Shown: positions 1-8,492, counted from the stretch's first letter. The stretch is 56,438 nt of DNA from Candidatus Woesearchaeota archaeon (GCA_016188215.1 JACPIF010000008.1:1-56438), one strand, 5' to 3'. Made by a program: numbers and translations. Notes: generated by a model not told the origin, from the letters alone.

Positions 1-896
1 GTCCGTTCTCAATAAAGCCGAGCGAGCTGAGCGCGGCAGATTGGGCACTTACATTTGGCATTTCACTGACTGAGCCGCTCGGGGCATTACTGGAAAGGGC
101 AATTACAACATTGCAGGACGCAAAGAAACAGTATTCAATCCAGGATATAGTGCAGACAATTAATCTTGAGACAAGCTTTGAGCAGCCGGTGAAGGATGCG
201 GCAGTGAACAAGCTCATGAGCGCAAAAACGTGGGGTCTGTTCAGCGAGAAAGGAACTACAATAGACGAGCTTGCGGCTCCAGGGCAAGTCACTATCCTTG
301 ACGTGAGCTGCTATGTATTTACGCCCGGGACCGAGGGGATAAGGGCGCTTGTTATAGGCCTAGTGGCAAAAAAGCTGTTTGTTGAGCGCATGGTATCGCG
401 GAAAGCCGAGGAATACGAGGCAATCAAGCGGAAGACAAGCTATGTCGGCAACCAGGAACAGACGCTTGAGAAGCCGCTCGTATGGCTCATTGTGGATGAG
501 GCGCATGAATTCCTGCCTAACAAAGGCAAGACGTCTGCAACGGATGCGCTCATAACCATACTGCGGGAAGGCAGGCAGCCGGGCATCTCACTGGTACTGG
601 CAACACAGCAGCCAGGAAAGATACATACAGATGTATTGACGCAGGCAGATATCGTGATTGCGCACAGGGTTACGGCAAATATTGATGTTGTGGCATTGGG
701 CATGCTCATGCAGAGCTACATGAAGGAAGGACTGGACAAGCAATTGAACTATCTGCCGCGCGTTGATGGCGCCGCCATCATCTTTGATGACACCAATGAG
801 CGGCTATATCCTATGCGGACCAGGCCGAGGCTGAGCTGGCACGGCGGCGGAAGTCCGAGCGCATTTGTCCAGAAGCAGAAACTTTTTGAGTTCTGA
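1..896 (+). CDS. HerA/VirB4-type ATPase, C-terminal part (cut by window edge)
   Basis: The reading frame is open from base 3, so the gene begins before the window; a TTG at 111 is not its true start. The visible C-terminal half has a Walker B-like segment (WLIVDEAHEFL, bases about 480-515) and the following REGRQPGISLVLATQQP stretch typical of HerA-like hexameric DNA-translocating ATPases, including the conserved Gln-Gln pair. The Walker A part is off the edge. HerA proteins usually work with the NurA nuclease in archaeal end resection, but nurA is not visible, so the role could be another HerA-clade function. The gene ends with a TGA at 894-896, followed by an intergenic region with a hairpin element. 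Confidence 0.82.
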   Translation, partial: PFSIKPSELSAADWALTFGISLTEPLGALLERAITTLQDAKKQYSIQDIVQTINLETSFEQPVKDAAVNKLMSAKTWGLFSEKGTTIDELAAPGQVTILDVSCYVFTPGTEGIRALVIGLVAKKLFVERMVSRKAEEYEAIKRKTSYVGNQEQTLEKPLVWLIVDEAHEFLPNKGKTSATDALITILREGRQPGISLVLATQQPGKIHTDVLTQADIVIAHRVTANIDVVALGMLMQSYMKEGLDKQLNYLPRVDGAAIIFDDTNERLYPMRTRPRLSWHGGGSPSAFVQKQKLFEF

Positions 897-945
897 TTAT
901 AATTCTTATCTTGATTTAATGATTTATACTACAATGCGGATTTGC

Positions 946-1048
946 GTTGGGAAACCCACACTGTGCCAAGAGTCCGCGATTCCAGCTGTGGCCTTGCGGT
1001 TCGCGGACCATATATAGTCAGCTCAGCTTTGCTGAGCTGGTTCTGCTC
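946..1048 (+). repeat. Three-hairpin intergenic element, family 1 copy 1
   Basis: The 264-base gap between the HerA-like gene and prs holds this element. Hairpin 1 is weak (TGGG 948-951 with CCCA 955-958). Hairpin 2 spans 972-1008 (37 nt), with end arms GTCCGCGA and TCGCGGAC. Hairpin 3 is CAGCTCAGC (1019-1027), loop TTT, GCTGAGCTG (1031-1039), followed by CTGCTCATTT. Copy 2 near 30.95-31.05 kb carries the same order on the other strand, with paired changes in hairpin 3. Function is unknown; it could be a structured RNA, a small non-autonomous mobile element, or a transcription-termination and mRNA-end structure. Confidence 0.7.
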
Positions 1049-1128
1049 ATTTAGTTTAACAAGTTACCGAGTTATTTTTATGATTTTTTATGATTTATTT
1101 TTATTTTTGATGCTAAGCTGGACGAAAA

Positions 1129-1140
1129 CAATATATATAC
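1129..1140 (+). promoter_or_regulatory. TATA-like box of prs
   Basis: The A/T run AATATATATAC ends about 20 bases before the ATG at 1161. That spacing puts the predicted transcription start close to the ATG, as expected for a leaderless archaeal message. No Shine-Dalgarno sequence is visible before this start. Confidence 0.5.
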
Positions 1141-1160
1141 TTCCCTGATTTTCACAGTAT

Positions 1161-2177
1161 ATGGAGCATGAACTGTGCATATTCTCATGCAGGGCAAGCA
1201 GCCAGTTCGCCGAGCGGGCTGTGAAGGAGCTAGCCACTGTCTTTGAGAAGCATAAGAAGCTGGTCAAAAATTCTGCGATCAAGATGGGCAGCATAACCAC
1301 AAAGACATTCAGGGATGGCGAGCTCTACCAGCGGCTTGATGAAAATGTCAGGGGGGGGGATGTATTCGTGTTCCAGTCACTGCAATCGCCGGGAGAGCAG
1401 AGCGTGAACGAGAATCTAATGGAATTGCTGCTTCTGAACGGCGTAATCAGGCTTTCATCTGCATTCAGAATAACTAATGTAATCGCGTACCATGCCTACG
1501 CAAGGCAAGATCGCAAGACAAAAGGAAGGGAGGGAATCAGCGCGAAGCAGGTTGCGAAACTGCTGCAGGCAAGCGGCGCAGACAGAATATTGACCATGGA
1601 CCTGCATTCCGGCCAGATACAGGGATTTTACGATATTCCTGTTGATAACTTGACGGCGCTTCCAGTGCTTGGCCAGCATGCTGCTGCACATCATAAGCGT
1701 AATGGGCTAGTCGTTGTATCTCCGGATGCGGGCGGTGTGGAAAGGGCAAAGAGGTTTGCTGATATGCTGGGAGCAACCCTGGCTATCATCAACAAACACA
1801 GGCCGCAACAGGGAGAGGCAGAGATCATAGGGCTTGTCGGAGATGTGGCAGGAAAGGATGTCATCATACTTGACGATATTGTAGACAGCGGCGGCACCGT
1901 GCAGGAAGCAGTAGCTGCCCTCAGGAAAAGCGGGGCAAAGGAGATTTCAATATACTGCAGCCATCCCCTATTCAGCGAGCCTGCTCCTGAAAGGCTGACT
2001 AAGCTCGGAGTTGCGGTGATAGGGACTGATACAATACTGCATAATGACAAATTCCTGGGGCAGCACAAATGGTTTACCCAATTGTCAGTGGCACACATAT
2101 TTGCAGAGGCTATATTCAATATACACACCAACCGCTCAGTGAGCCAGCTCCTTGATGAGCTGCACCAGAAAAGCTAG
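1161..2177 (+). CDS. prs: Ribose-phosphate pyrophosphokinase (PRPP synthetase)
   Basis: This enzyme transfers pyrophosphate from ATP to ribose 5-phosphate, giving PRPP for nucleotide and amino-acid synthesis in the cytoplasm. The 338-residue product has the N-terminal FRDGE segment, the DLHSGQIQGFYDIPVDN stretch that binds metal and nucleotide (about residues 137-153), and the PRPP-binding loop VIILDDIVDSGGTV (about 234-247). Length is slightly above the usual 290-320 because of a longer C-terminal tail. A run of nine G at 1351-1359 encodes Gly-Gly in frame. The gene is monocistronic-looking, with its own TATA-like box, and AglB follows 64 bases later. Confidence 0.95.
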   Translation: MEHELCIFSCRASSQFAERAVKELATVFEKHKKLVKNSAIKMGSITTKTFRDGELYQRLDENVRGGDVFVFQSLQSPGEQSVNENLMELLLLNGVIRLSSAFRITNVIAYHAYARQDRKTKGREGISAKQVAKLLQASGADRILTMDLHSGQIQGFYDIPVDNLTALPVLGQHAAAHHKRNGLVVVSPDAGGVERAKRFADMLGATLAIINKHRPQQGEAEIIGLVGDVAGKDVIILDDIVDSGGTVQEAVAALRKSGAKEISIYCSHPLFSEPAPERLTKLGVAVIGTDTILHNDKFLGQHKWFTQLSVAHIFAEAIFNIHTNRSVSQLLDELHQKS

Positions 2178-2241
2178 CGTTCTCCAAAAGCTTTTAATAC
2201 AAGCTCGTTTTTGGCATTCAGAGTACTTTGGGGGTTAATGC

Positions 2242-5200
2242 ATGAGTGATAAACCTGATGACGATATAAGCATAGATTTCTCTGGAATCAAGAAATGGTT
2301 CAACAGGCAAAAGGGCAAAGAGAAAGGCAGCGGGCAGCATGAGGCTAGGGCGGATAAGCATGCAGAGAAACGCAGCAAAGAGAATGAAGAAGAGAAAGAA
2401 GATTCCATAGAGCTTGATCTTTCAGGCATCAAAAACATATTCAGGCGCAAAGATGACGAGAAGCAGGACAAGGACAAGCACGTCAAAGAGAAAGAAGATG
2501 AAGTAACACTTGATTTTTCCAGTATGGCAGGATTATTTGGGAAGCATAAGTCATGGATGCTGCTCCTGCTTTTAATCCTAATCCCATTAATCACAAGCGT
2601 TGTGGTGAGGATGCACGCGCAGGACCTTTCGCAGCTGGATGCGTCGGCACAAAACAATATCTATAGCCTGATCCAGAGGGATATTGAAAATGCAATAAGC
2701 CAGCAATACCCAAACCTTCCTGCCCAGAACAGGCAGGCTCTTGTCAGTGCAGAGATGAACAAGGCTTTCGGGCAGAAGACATATGTCTTCAAGACCGGGC
2801 AATATGCCGGGCAGGGAATGGACATACAGCAGCAAATAGAGCAGAATGCTGCATACATAAAATCCTTTTTCCAGGATGAGCAGGGCAGGAATTATATCCC
2901 GGACATAGACCCGTACTTCTGGATGCGGTATGCGCGCAACTACCTGACAAAAGGGCATGTCGGCGATGTTGTCCTTAACGGGCAGGAATGGGACAACCAC
3001 CAGCTAGCTCCAATAGGCAGGTTTGCAGACACATCGTTCCATAACTACTACCTGGCATGGCAGTTCAGGATCCTTGACCTGTTCATGGACATACGGCTTG
3101 AGGAAAGCAGCGCGCTGATGCCAGTGATCATCTCAGCCATTTCCATCATACCGGCATTTTTCATAGGCAAGAGGATTGCCGGGAATGTCGGCGGATTCTT
3201 TGCAGCATTCGCGCTTGCGGTGAATGCAGGATTCCTGGGAAGGACATTCTGGGGGCATGCGGATACAGACGGCTGGATCGTGTTCTTTGCTTTAATGGTG
3301 ACATGGCTGTTCATAGAAGCATTTGAAGCAAATTCTAGGGCAAGGCGGATCGTTTACGGAAGCCTTGCGGGTTTTTTTACCGGAATCTTTGCACGGACAT
3401 GGCTTGGCTGGTGGTATATCTTTGATTTCATCCTGGGAGCTTCAGGAATATTCATTGTATATTATTCGGCAATACACTTCAGGGATTTCAAAAAAGGGAT
3501 TATCGCTTTCTTCAGGGAAAACAAGGTCATGGCACACATGGTTTTCGTGCTTGTTGTGTACATCGCTGCAGCAGGCTTCTTTGTAACGCTATTTTCACAA
3601 GCTTCTTTTGGAGATAATCTAAAATCTTTTGTGATGGCCCCGCTATCACCGCTCAATATTGTAACGCTGAAAGATCCTGTAAGAAGTGATTTATGGCCCA
3701 ATGTCTTTACAACAGTGGCTGAGCTGAATGAAGGCAACCTTAACCAAATCATCAGCCAGATGGGCGGCAGGACACTTTTCTATATAAGCCTGCTCGGTAT
3801 TGCATTAACAATACTCAAGAAAGACAAAAACGGAAAGCCGGACATCAGATACGCTCTGCTGCTCGCCATTTGGTATCTTGCCAGCATATATGCGAGCTTT
3901 AAGGGCATAAGGTTTACCCTGCTGCTGGCGCCTGCATTCAGCGTTGCGTTTGGAGTCGCATTCGGAATGGCATACATATATCTGACTGCAATCTTATCAC
4001 GGGAGCTAAAGATTGCGCGGTGGATCGTTGCACTGGTCTTTATCACTGCATTCAGCCTGTTCCTGATAGGACCTACACAATACGCATACGCGGCCGCAGG
4101 CTCTGACCTGCCAATCATCAATGACGCATGGTGGAATTCGCTCAATGCCATAAAAAACAATTCAACTGAAAACGCAATCATAAGCTCGTGGTGGGATTTC
4201 GGGCACCATTTCAAGTATATTGCAGACAGGCCTGTCACATTTGACGGGACTACGCAAGAGCTGCAGCCCGCACACTGGATAGGCAAGACTTTGCTTACTG
4301 ATGATGAGGATATTTCAATTGGAATCCTAAGGATGCTTGATTGCGGCAGCTCACGCGCATTTGAGACATTATACAATTATTCCGACGGCGACCAGCAGGC
4401 TAGGACACATAAATCTGTCAAGGCCTTGTACAGCATCTTCAAGCTTGATAAAGATGAGGCAAAAATGGAGCTTACCAAAGAAGGGTACACGAGCGCTGAG
4501 GCTGAGCATGCGCTGCGCTATACACATTGCGAGCCGCCGCAGGCGTTCATGATCGCTTCAGAAGACATGATCGGAAAGTCGGGGGTATGGGGACATTTCG
4601 GCAGCTGGAACTTTGAGCGGGCAGACATATATTTCAATGTGAGGAATATGCCTAAGGAAGAGGCAATTGCCTATATGACGGAGAGGTTCAATTATAGCAG
4701 GAGCAGGGCAGAGCAGACATACTTTGAAGCTATTTCAGTCAATGACCCCAGGCAAGGTGATTTATGGGTGGCTCCGCGCCCTGGATATGTGTCAGGAGTT
4801 GGCAGCTGCTCAATTTCCAGGACAATGGCAACGTGTGCCAATAACATCCAGAACCAACCTGTGCAATTCGTGGTCAACCTCACTGATTATGATGCATACC
4901 TTATGAATGTGCCGGGAAAGCAGAAACCAAATAGCATTGCCTATGCTGATAAAAACGGATTCCACCACAAAATGCTAAACGGGACACTTGGCGTTTCTGT
5001 ATCTCTCATCAAAGACGGTAATTCATACGCGAATGTGTGGAGCACGCCAGAGCATGCGGCATCAATGTTCAACCGCATGTTTTACTTTGACGGCGAAGGG
5101 CTGAGGCATTACCGGCCGTTCTATAGCGCGTCAGGGCCGCTCAGCGGCAAGATTTCAGTGTGGCGCGTGGAATGGAATGGGGGAGAGGCTAACAGAGCCG

Positions 5201-5535
5201 AGCGGTTCAGGGAAAAAACTGCGGTGCAGCAGGGCGATACAGCAACAGTAAATTATATACTGACTGAGAACGGCACGGTGATTGATTCTTCAATTGCAAA
5301 TTGGAGAGGGGTTAATATCTCTTCCCAAACCAGCTTTGATGCGGTGCAGACACAGCCATTTTCTTTTGTAGCAGGAAACAAGGAGGTCATTCCCGGGTTT
5401 GATGAAGGGGTCATAGGCATGAAGATAGGGGAAGAGAAGATCATAACCGTGCCGCCAGAGAAAGGCTATACAGGCAATCATCCGCTTGCAGGAAAGACAT
5501 TAATCTTTAAGGTAAGGGTTGAGGCTATAAGATAA
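2242..5535 (+). CDS. aglB: AglB/STT3 oligosaccharyltransferase fused to a C-terminal FKBP domain
   Basis: AglB moves a lipid-linked glycan to Asn in Asn-X-Ser/Thr sequons on the outer face of the membrane. The 1097-residue product has a charged cytoplasmic N-terminal tail (1-103), about a dozen membrane segments from about 104, an acidic motif in GHADTDGW (about 336-343) and the STT3 signature WWDFG (about 650). From about 989 to the end it matches an FKBP-type prolyl isomerase: GDTATVNYIL, then FVAGNKEVIPGFDEGVIGMKIGE, VPPEKGY and the closing IFKVRVEAI strand. The tail carries three related motifs (DISIDFSGIKKWF, SIELDLSGIKNIF, EVTLDFSSMAGLF). A Shine-Dalgarno-like GGGGGTT precedes the start. 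AglB is clear; the FKBP fusion is unusual and is read directly from one uninterrupted frame. Confidence 0.93.
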   Translation: MSDKPDDDISIDFSGIKKWFNRQKGKEKGSGQHEARADKHAEKRSKENEEEKEDSIELDLSGIKNIFRRKDDEKQDKDKHVKEKEDEVTLDFSSMAGLFGKHKSWMLLLLLILIPLITSVVVRMHAQDLSQLDASAQNNIYSLIQRDIENAISQQYPNLPAQNRQALVSAEMNKAFGQKTYVFKTGQYAGQGMDIQQQIEQNAAYIKSFFQDEQGRNYIPDIDPYFWMRYARNYLTKGHVGDVVLNGQEWDNHQLAPIGRFADTSFHNYYLAWQFRILDLFMDIRLEESSALMPVIISAISIIPAFFIGKRIAGNVGGFFAAFALAVNAGFLGRTFWGHADTDGWIVFFALMVTWLFIEAFEANSRARRIVYGSLAGFFTGIFARTWLGWWYIFDFILGASGIFIVYYSAIHFRDFKKGIIAFFRENKVMAHMVFVLVVYIAAAGFFVTLFSQASFGDNLKSFVMAPLSPLNIVTLKDPVRSDLWPNVFTTVAELNEGNLNQIISQMGGRTLFYISLLGIALTILKKDKNGKPDIRYALLLAIWYLASIYASFKGIRFTLLLAPAFSVAFGVAFGMAYIYLTAILSRELKIARWIVALVFITAFSLFLIGPTQYAYAAAGSDLPIINDAWWNSLNAIKNNSTENAIISSWWDFGHHFKYIADRPVTFDGTTQELQPAHWIGKTLLTDDEDISIGILRMLDCGSSRAFETLYNYSDGDQQARTHKSVKALYSIFKLDKDEAKMELTKEGYTSAEAEHALRYTHCEPPQAFMIASEDMIGKSGVWGHFGSWNFERADIYFNVRNMPKEEAIAYMTERFNYSRSRAEQTYFEAISVNDPRQGDLWVAPRPGYVSGVGSCSISRTMATCANNIQNQPVQFVVNLTDYDAYLMNVPGKQKPNSIAYADKNGFHHKMLNGTLGVSVSLIKDGNSYANVWSTPEHAASMFNRMFYFDGEGLRHYRPFYSASGPLSGKISVWRVEWNGGEANRAERFREKTAVQQGDTATVNYILTENGTVIDSSIANWRGVNISSQTSFDAVQTQPFSFVAGNKEVIPGFDEGVIGMKIGEEKIITVPPEKGYTGNHPLAGKTLIFKVRVEAIR

Positions 5536-5572
5536 AGCTAAATAAGCTATATCAGATAAGTATTTTTTCAGC

Positions 5573-6262
5573 ATGAAAGCAGCACGTGATATATGGGTTG
5601 TAATACCAGCGTACAATGAAGCAAACCACCTTGCAAAAGTAATTGCAGGCGTAAAGAGGTATGCAACAAACATTGCGGTTGTTGACGACGGCAGCTCAGA
5701 CAGCACTTATGGTGTCGCGAAGAGGGCAGGGGTGCATGCGCTGCGGCATATCGTGAACCTGGGGAAAGGGGCTGCGCTCAAGACCGGATGCGATTTTGCT
5801 GTTCAGCAGGGAGCTTCCTGCATCATTGCAATTGATGCGGATGGGCAGCATGATCCAAAAGATATCCCGCGATTTCTGGATGAACTGAGGAATGCGGATA
5901 TAGTGTTCGGCTACAGGAGATTTAGTGCGGATATGCCGCTCATATTGAAATTTGGTAACATTTTTATAAGCGCAGCAGCTTCTGTCCTGTACGGACTAAA
6001 GTTAAGGGATACTCAATGCGGATACCGCGCATTTACTGCAGCTGCTTACAAGAAAATACGATGGAAATCCCTAGATTACGGCGTTGAGTCAGAGATGATT
6101 GCCAATGCCGGGAAGCACAATCTGAAGTATGCTGAAGTTGGCATCAAGACAATCTACTCGGACAAGTATAAAGGGACTACGGTGCTGGATGGCATCAAGA
6201 TCGTGTTCAACATGCTGCTGTGGAAATTAAGGGCTTCAGGCTCTAACGGGAATGGTGTATAA
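5573..6262 (+). CDS. GT2 glycosyltransferase, polyprenyl-phosphate sugar synthase-like
   Basis: A 229-residue family 2 glycosyltransferase of the dolichol-phosphate mannose/glucose synthase type, which loads a sugar from a nucleotide donor onto a polyprenyl phosphate. Visible motifs are the N-terminal VVIPAYNEA, the donor-binding VVDDGSSDST (about 37-46), GKGAALKTG and the metal-binding DADGQHDP (about 85-92). There is no C-terminal membrane segment, so it is probably a peripheral membrane enzyme. It sits between aglB and a DUF2304 gene (3-base gap), a common archaeal pairing, and likely feeds AglB or its lipid carrier. The sugar cannot be told from sequence. Confidence 0.88.
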   Translation: MKAARDIWVVIPAYNEANHLAKVIAGVKRYATNIAVVDDGSSDSTYGVAKRAGVHALRHIVNLGKGAALKTGCDFAVQQGASCIIAIDADGQHDPKDIPRFLDELRNADIVFGYRRFSADMPLILKFGNIFISAAASVLYGLKLRDTQCGYRAFTAAAYKKIRWKSLDYGVESEMIANAGKHNLKYAEVGIKTIYSDKYKGTTVLDGIKIVFNMLLWKLRASGSNGNGV

Positions 6263-6265
6263 CTG

Positions 6266-6604
6266 ATGGCACTGGCTGGAATACAAATCCTTGGGCTGCT
6301 GTTCGGCGTTTTCATGATCTACCTTACGTTCCTGAACTACAAGCGAAGGCAGTTTACCATAAAGGAGCAGATATTCTGGATAGTGTTCTGGCTGGCATTG
6401 ATGTTTGTAGCTCTGTTTCCCAATTCACTGGATGTGTTGGTGAAGGACATCCTGAACCTGAGCAGGCCGCTTGACTTCTTCATCATCTCTGGATTCCTGT
6501 TCTTGATAGGGGCTGTTTTTTATACCTACACAATAGTCAGGAGGCTGCAGAAAAAGATGGAGGATATAGTGAGGCAGGTAGCGCTTGATGGCAAGAAGAA
6601 ATAG
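6266..6604 (+). CDS. DUF2304-family small membrane protein
   Basis: A 112-residue protein with three hydrophobic segments (about 4-22, 34-50, 72-92) and a basic, coiled-coil-like C-terminus (VRRLQKKMEDIVRQ). It matches the DUF2304 pattern by size, layout and the QIFWIVFWLALMFVALFP stretch. Members usually lie next to GT2 polyprenyl-phosphate glycosyltransferases, as here (the upstream gene ends 3 bases before), and may anchor or assist them; that role is inferred from context only. Confidence 0.75.
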   Translation: MALAGIQILGLLFGVFMIYLTFLNYKRRQFTIKEQIFWIVFWLALMFVALFPNSLDVLVKDILNLSRPLDFFIISGFLFLIGAVFYTYTIVRRLQKKMEDIVRQVALDGKKK

Positions 6605-6643
6605 TCATAATATTTAAATAGAGTTCTCTCATTTTTGCACGGT

Positions 6644-7759
6644 ATGCAGGCTTCAACTGTTAAGTTGCTGGACAAGGCATTAGGCATACCTACGTGTGCT
6701 GCGCTTGCACTAGCCAGGCCTTTCAGGAGGAAACCTGAAAAGGTGGAGCGAATCCTTGCAATATGCTTCTGGGGCATTGGGAGTGTTGTCAATACGCTAC
6801 CGGTGCTCAAGGCACTCAAGAGAAAATACCCTAAAGCAAGGCTGGATGTGCTTACACCAACTAAAAATGCTGCGCTGTTCTACAAAAATAAGCATGTGAA
6901 CCAACTTATATTGATTGACATGAATGTATTTTCATTGCTGAAGGTAATGCGGCGCGTGCGGGGAAAGTATGACCTTGTTATTGATATGGAACACTGGCTT
7001 AACATATCTGCTATCATAGCCTTTTTAGCCTCAGGCAGGGTTGCAGGGTTCTCAAACAAATTCAGGTCAGTATTATACTCTGATAAGATCCCTTTCAATC
7101 CAGAACAGCATGCAGTGCTGAACAACATGGAGCTGGCGCGGCTGGCAGGGGCATACTATCCAATAGAGAAACTGGAAAAGATTGAGACAGCTGCTAATGA
7201 TAAGAAATTTGTGCAGCGGCTCCTTAAACAGCATGGCATCAACGAGCGAAAGCAGCTTGTCATCGGCATATGCCCTGGTTCAGGGGGCACAATAGTGGAA
7301 CGGAGATGGCCTAAGGAGAAATTTGCAGAGCTTGCTGATAGATTGGCCGGGAAACACAAGGCGCATGTGGTGTTTGTTGGCGCTCCCGATGAGCAGACAT
7401 TGATACAGGAAGTGCAGGGGCTAATGCAGCACGGTTCACTGAATGCCGCAGGCATAACATTATCGCAGTCAATTGCGCTTATTGACAGCTGCCATGTGTT
7501 CATATCAAATGATACCGGGCCGATGCACATTGCGGCAGCACAGGGCATCAAGACTATCGGACTGTTCGGGCCGGAGACGCCTGTGATTTTTGGCCCTTAC
7601 GGAAAATTTAATATAGCACTATACAAGGGCGAAGGGCCTACCATCAGGATATACGAGGGCGTGCATGAGAAGCCTAAAGAGAATGTGCTCGACAAGATTA
7701 CAGTAGATGAAGTGTTTCGTGCGGCTGAAAAGCAAATCAGAAGGCTGCGGGGCAGGTAA
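6644..7759 (+). CDS. GT9-family (ADP-heptosyltransferase-like) glycosyltransferase
   Basis: A 371-residue enzyme of the GT9 (WaaF/WaaC-like) fold. Bacterial members move heptose from ADP-heptose to lipopolysaccharide core. Diagnostic parts are the early ICFWGIGSVVNTLPVLKALKRKYP segment in the N-terminal Rossmann domain, a mid-protein GICPGSGGTIVERRWPKEKF donor-site loop, and the C-terminal SNDTGPMHIAAAQG and GLFGPETPVIFGP motifs. The ATG at 6644 is chosen over an in-frame TTG at 6635 because a TATA-like TATTTAAATAG lies about 25 bases before it. The stop codon abuts the archaease start. In this archaeon the acceptor is probably a surface glycan; donor identity is inferred from the heptose cassette 18 kb away. 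Confidence 0.85.
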   Translation: MQASTVKLLDKALGIPTCAALALARPFRRKPEKVERILAICFWGIGSVVNTLPVLKALKRKYPKARLDVLTPTKNAALFYKNKHVNQLILIDMNVFSLLKVMRRVRGKYDLVIDMEHWLNISAIIAFLASGRVAGFSNKFRSVLYSDKIPFNPEQHAVLNNMELARLAGAYYPIEKLEKIETAANDKKFVQRLLKQHGINERKQLVIGICPGSGGTIVERRWPKEKFAELADRLAGKHKAHVVFVGAPDEQTLIQEVQGLMQHGSLNAAGITLSQSIALIDSCHVFISNDTGPMHIAAAQGIKTIGLFGPETPVIFGPYGKFNIALYKGEGPTIRIYEGVHEKPKENVLDKITVDEVFRAAEKQIRRLRGR

Positions 7760-8185
7760 ATGGCATTCAGATTCCTCCCTGATGTTGCGATCGCTGATAT
7801 TGCGTTTGAGGTGACAGCTGCTACTTTAGAGGATTTGTTTGCAGAAGCTGGAATGGCATTGCTGGAAGCCTCTGCCAACCCAAATGATGTCAAGCTGAAG
7901 ATTAAAAAGGAGATAAAGCTGTCCAATACACACATCGACAGGCTGCTGTTTGACTGGCTTGCAGAGCTGATATACCTGAAAGATGCGGAAAGCCTGCTGT
8001 TCTCTAAGTTTGAGGTAAAGATTAAAAGAGATGGGGAATACCAGCTTGATGCAACTGCATGGGGGAGCACGATAGATTATAAGGACATGGAGCTGAGGAA
8101 TGATGTCAAAGCAGTTACAATGCACATGTTTGAGGTAAAGCAAACAGATAAAGGGTGGATGGCGACTGTCGTGATTGATATTTGA
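7760..8185 (+). CDS. Archaease, RtcB RNA-ligase cofactor
   Basis: Archaease activates RtcB by promoting its guanylylation and allows multiple turnover. The 141-residue product fits the family in size and shows the conserved opening FRFLPDVAIADIAFEV, the acidic loop in SNTHIDRLLFDWLAELIYLKD (about 55-75) and the end GWMATVVIDI. Its ATG follows the previous stop with no gap, so it may be co-transcribed with the GT9 gene. rtcB starts 307 bases downstream, past one small gene, so ligase and cofactor are neighbours here as in many archaea. Confidence 0.93.
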   Translation: MAFRFLPDVAIADIAFEVTAATLEDLFAEAGMALLEASANPNDVKLKIKKEIKLSNTHIDRLLFDWLAELIYLKDAESLLFSKFEVKIKRDGEYQLDATAWGSTIDYKDMELRNDVKAVTMHMFEVKQTDKGWMATVVIDI

Positions 8186-8187
8186 AG

Positions 8188-8433
8188 ATGGCTACAACAC
8201 TAGAACCTGAGAGACAAGGAATTAAAGATTCTTTAGAAATTAAATTAGCTGTAGCTAGTATTAGAAGGGAAATTGGTAAGGAGGCCGCTGATGCAATTCA
8301 AAAAACAATTTTTAGATATTATACCTGGACCATGCATGGTGATATTACTAGACTAAAAATATTAAGCGGAACTGAACTGAGGACTGCATATATTGAATTC
8401 TTGTGGAGATATTCTAATAATTTGGATTTATAG
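8188..8433 (+). CDS. Small unrecognised protein between archaease and rtcB
   Basis: An 81-residue frame; ATG at 8188 is preferred over an in-frame TTG at 8182. I do not recognise a family. The sequence is rich in charged and helical residues (SLEIKLAVASIRREIGKEA) with no membrane segment or cysteine. The stretch is much more A/T-rich than archaease and rtcB on either side, which suggests a different origin or weak selection. It starts 2 bases after the archaease stop, so translational coupling is possible. Position alone hints at RNA-ligation or rtcB expression, but nothing in the sequence proves that. Confidence 0.5.
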   Translation: MATTLEPERQGIKDSLEIKLAVASIRREIGKEAADAIQKTIFRYYTWTMHGDITRLKILSGTELRTAYIEFLWRYSNNLDL

Positions 8434-8443
8434 TTTGCGCTAC

Positions 8444-8482
8444 CTTTATAAAAGACTATGGATTCTTGCACAAAATGGAGGA
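8444..8482 (+). promoter_or_regulatory. TATA-like box and Shine-Dalgarno of rtcB
   Basis: CTTTATAAAAG at 8444-8454 resembles an archaeal TATA box. GGAGG at 8477-8481 lies 11 bases before the ATG at 8493 and is a good Shine-Dalgarno match, rarer here than leaderless starts. If transcription began about 25 bases past the TATA box, GGAGG would sit at the very 5' end, so the message may instead start upstream with archaease. Both readings remain possible. Confidence 0.45.
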
Positions 8483-8492
8483 AATAACTTAA

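Noticed and set aside
972-1008. Possible tRNA fragment or tRNA-like structure in the hairpin element
   Set aside because: There is no cloverleaf, no T-loop GTTCGA box and no acceptor stem. The copies share only simple stem-loops.
942-1148. 68-codon frame between the HerA-like gene and prs
   Set aside because: It runs through the family 1 hairpin element and the prs TATA-like box, and the product has no family-like features.
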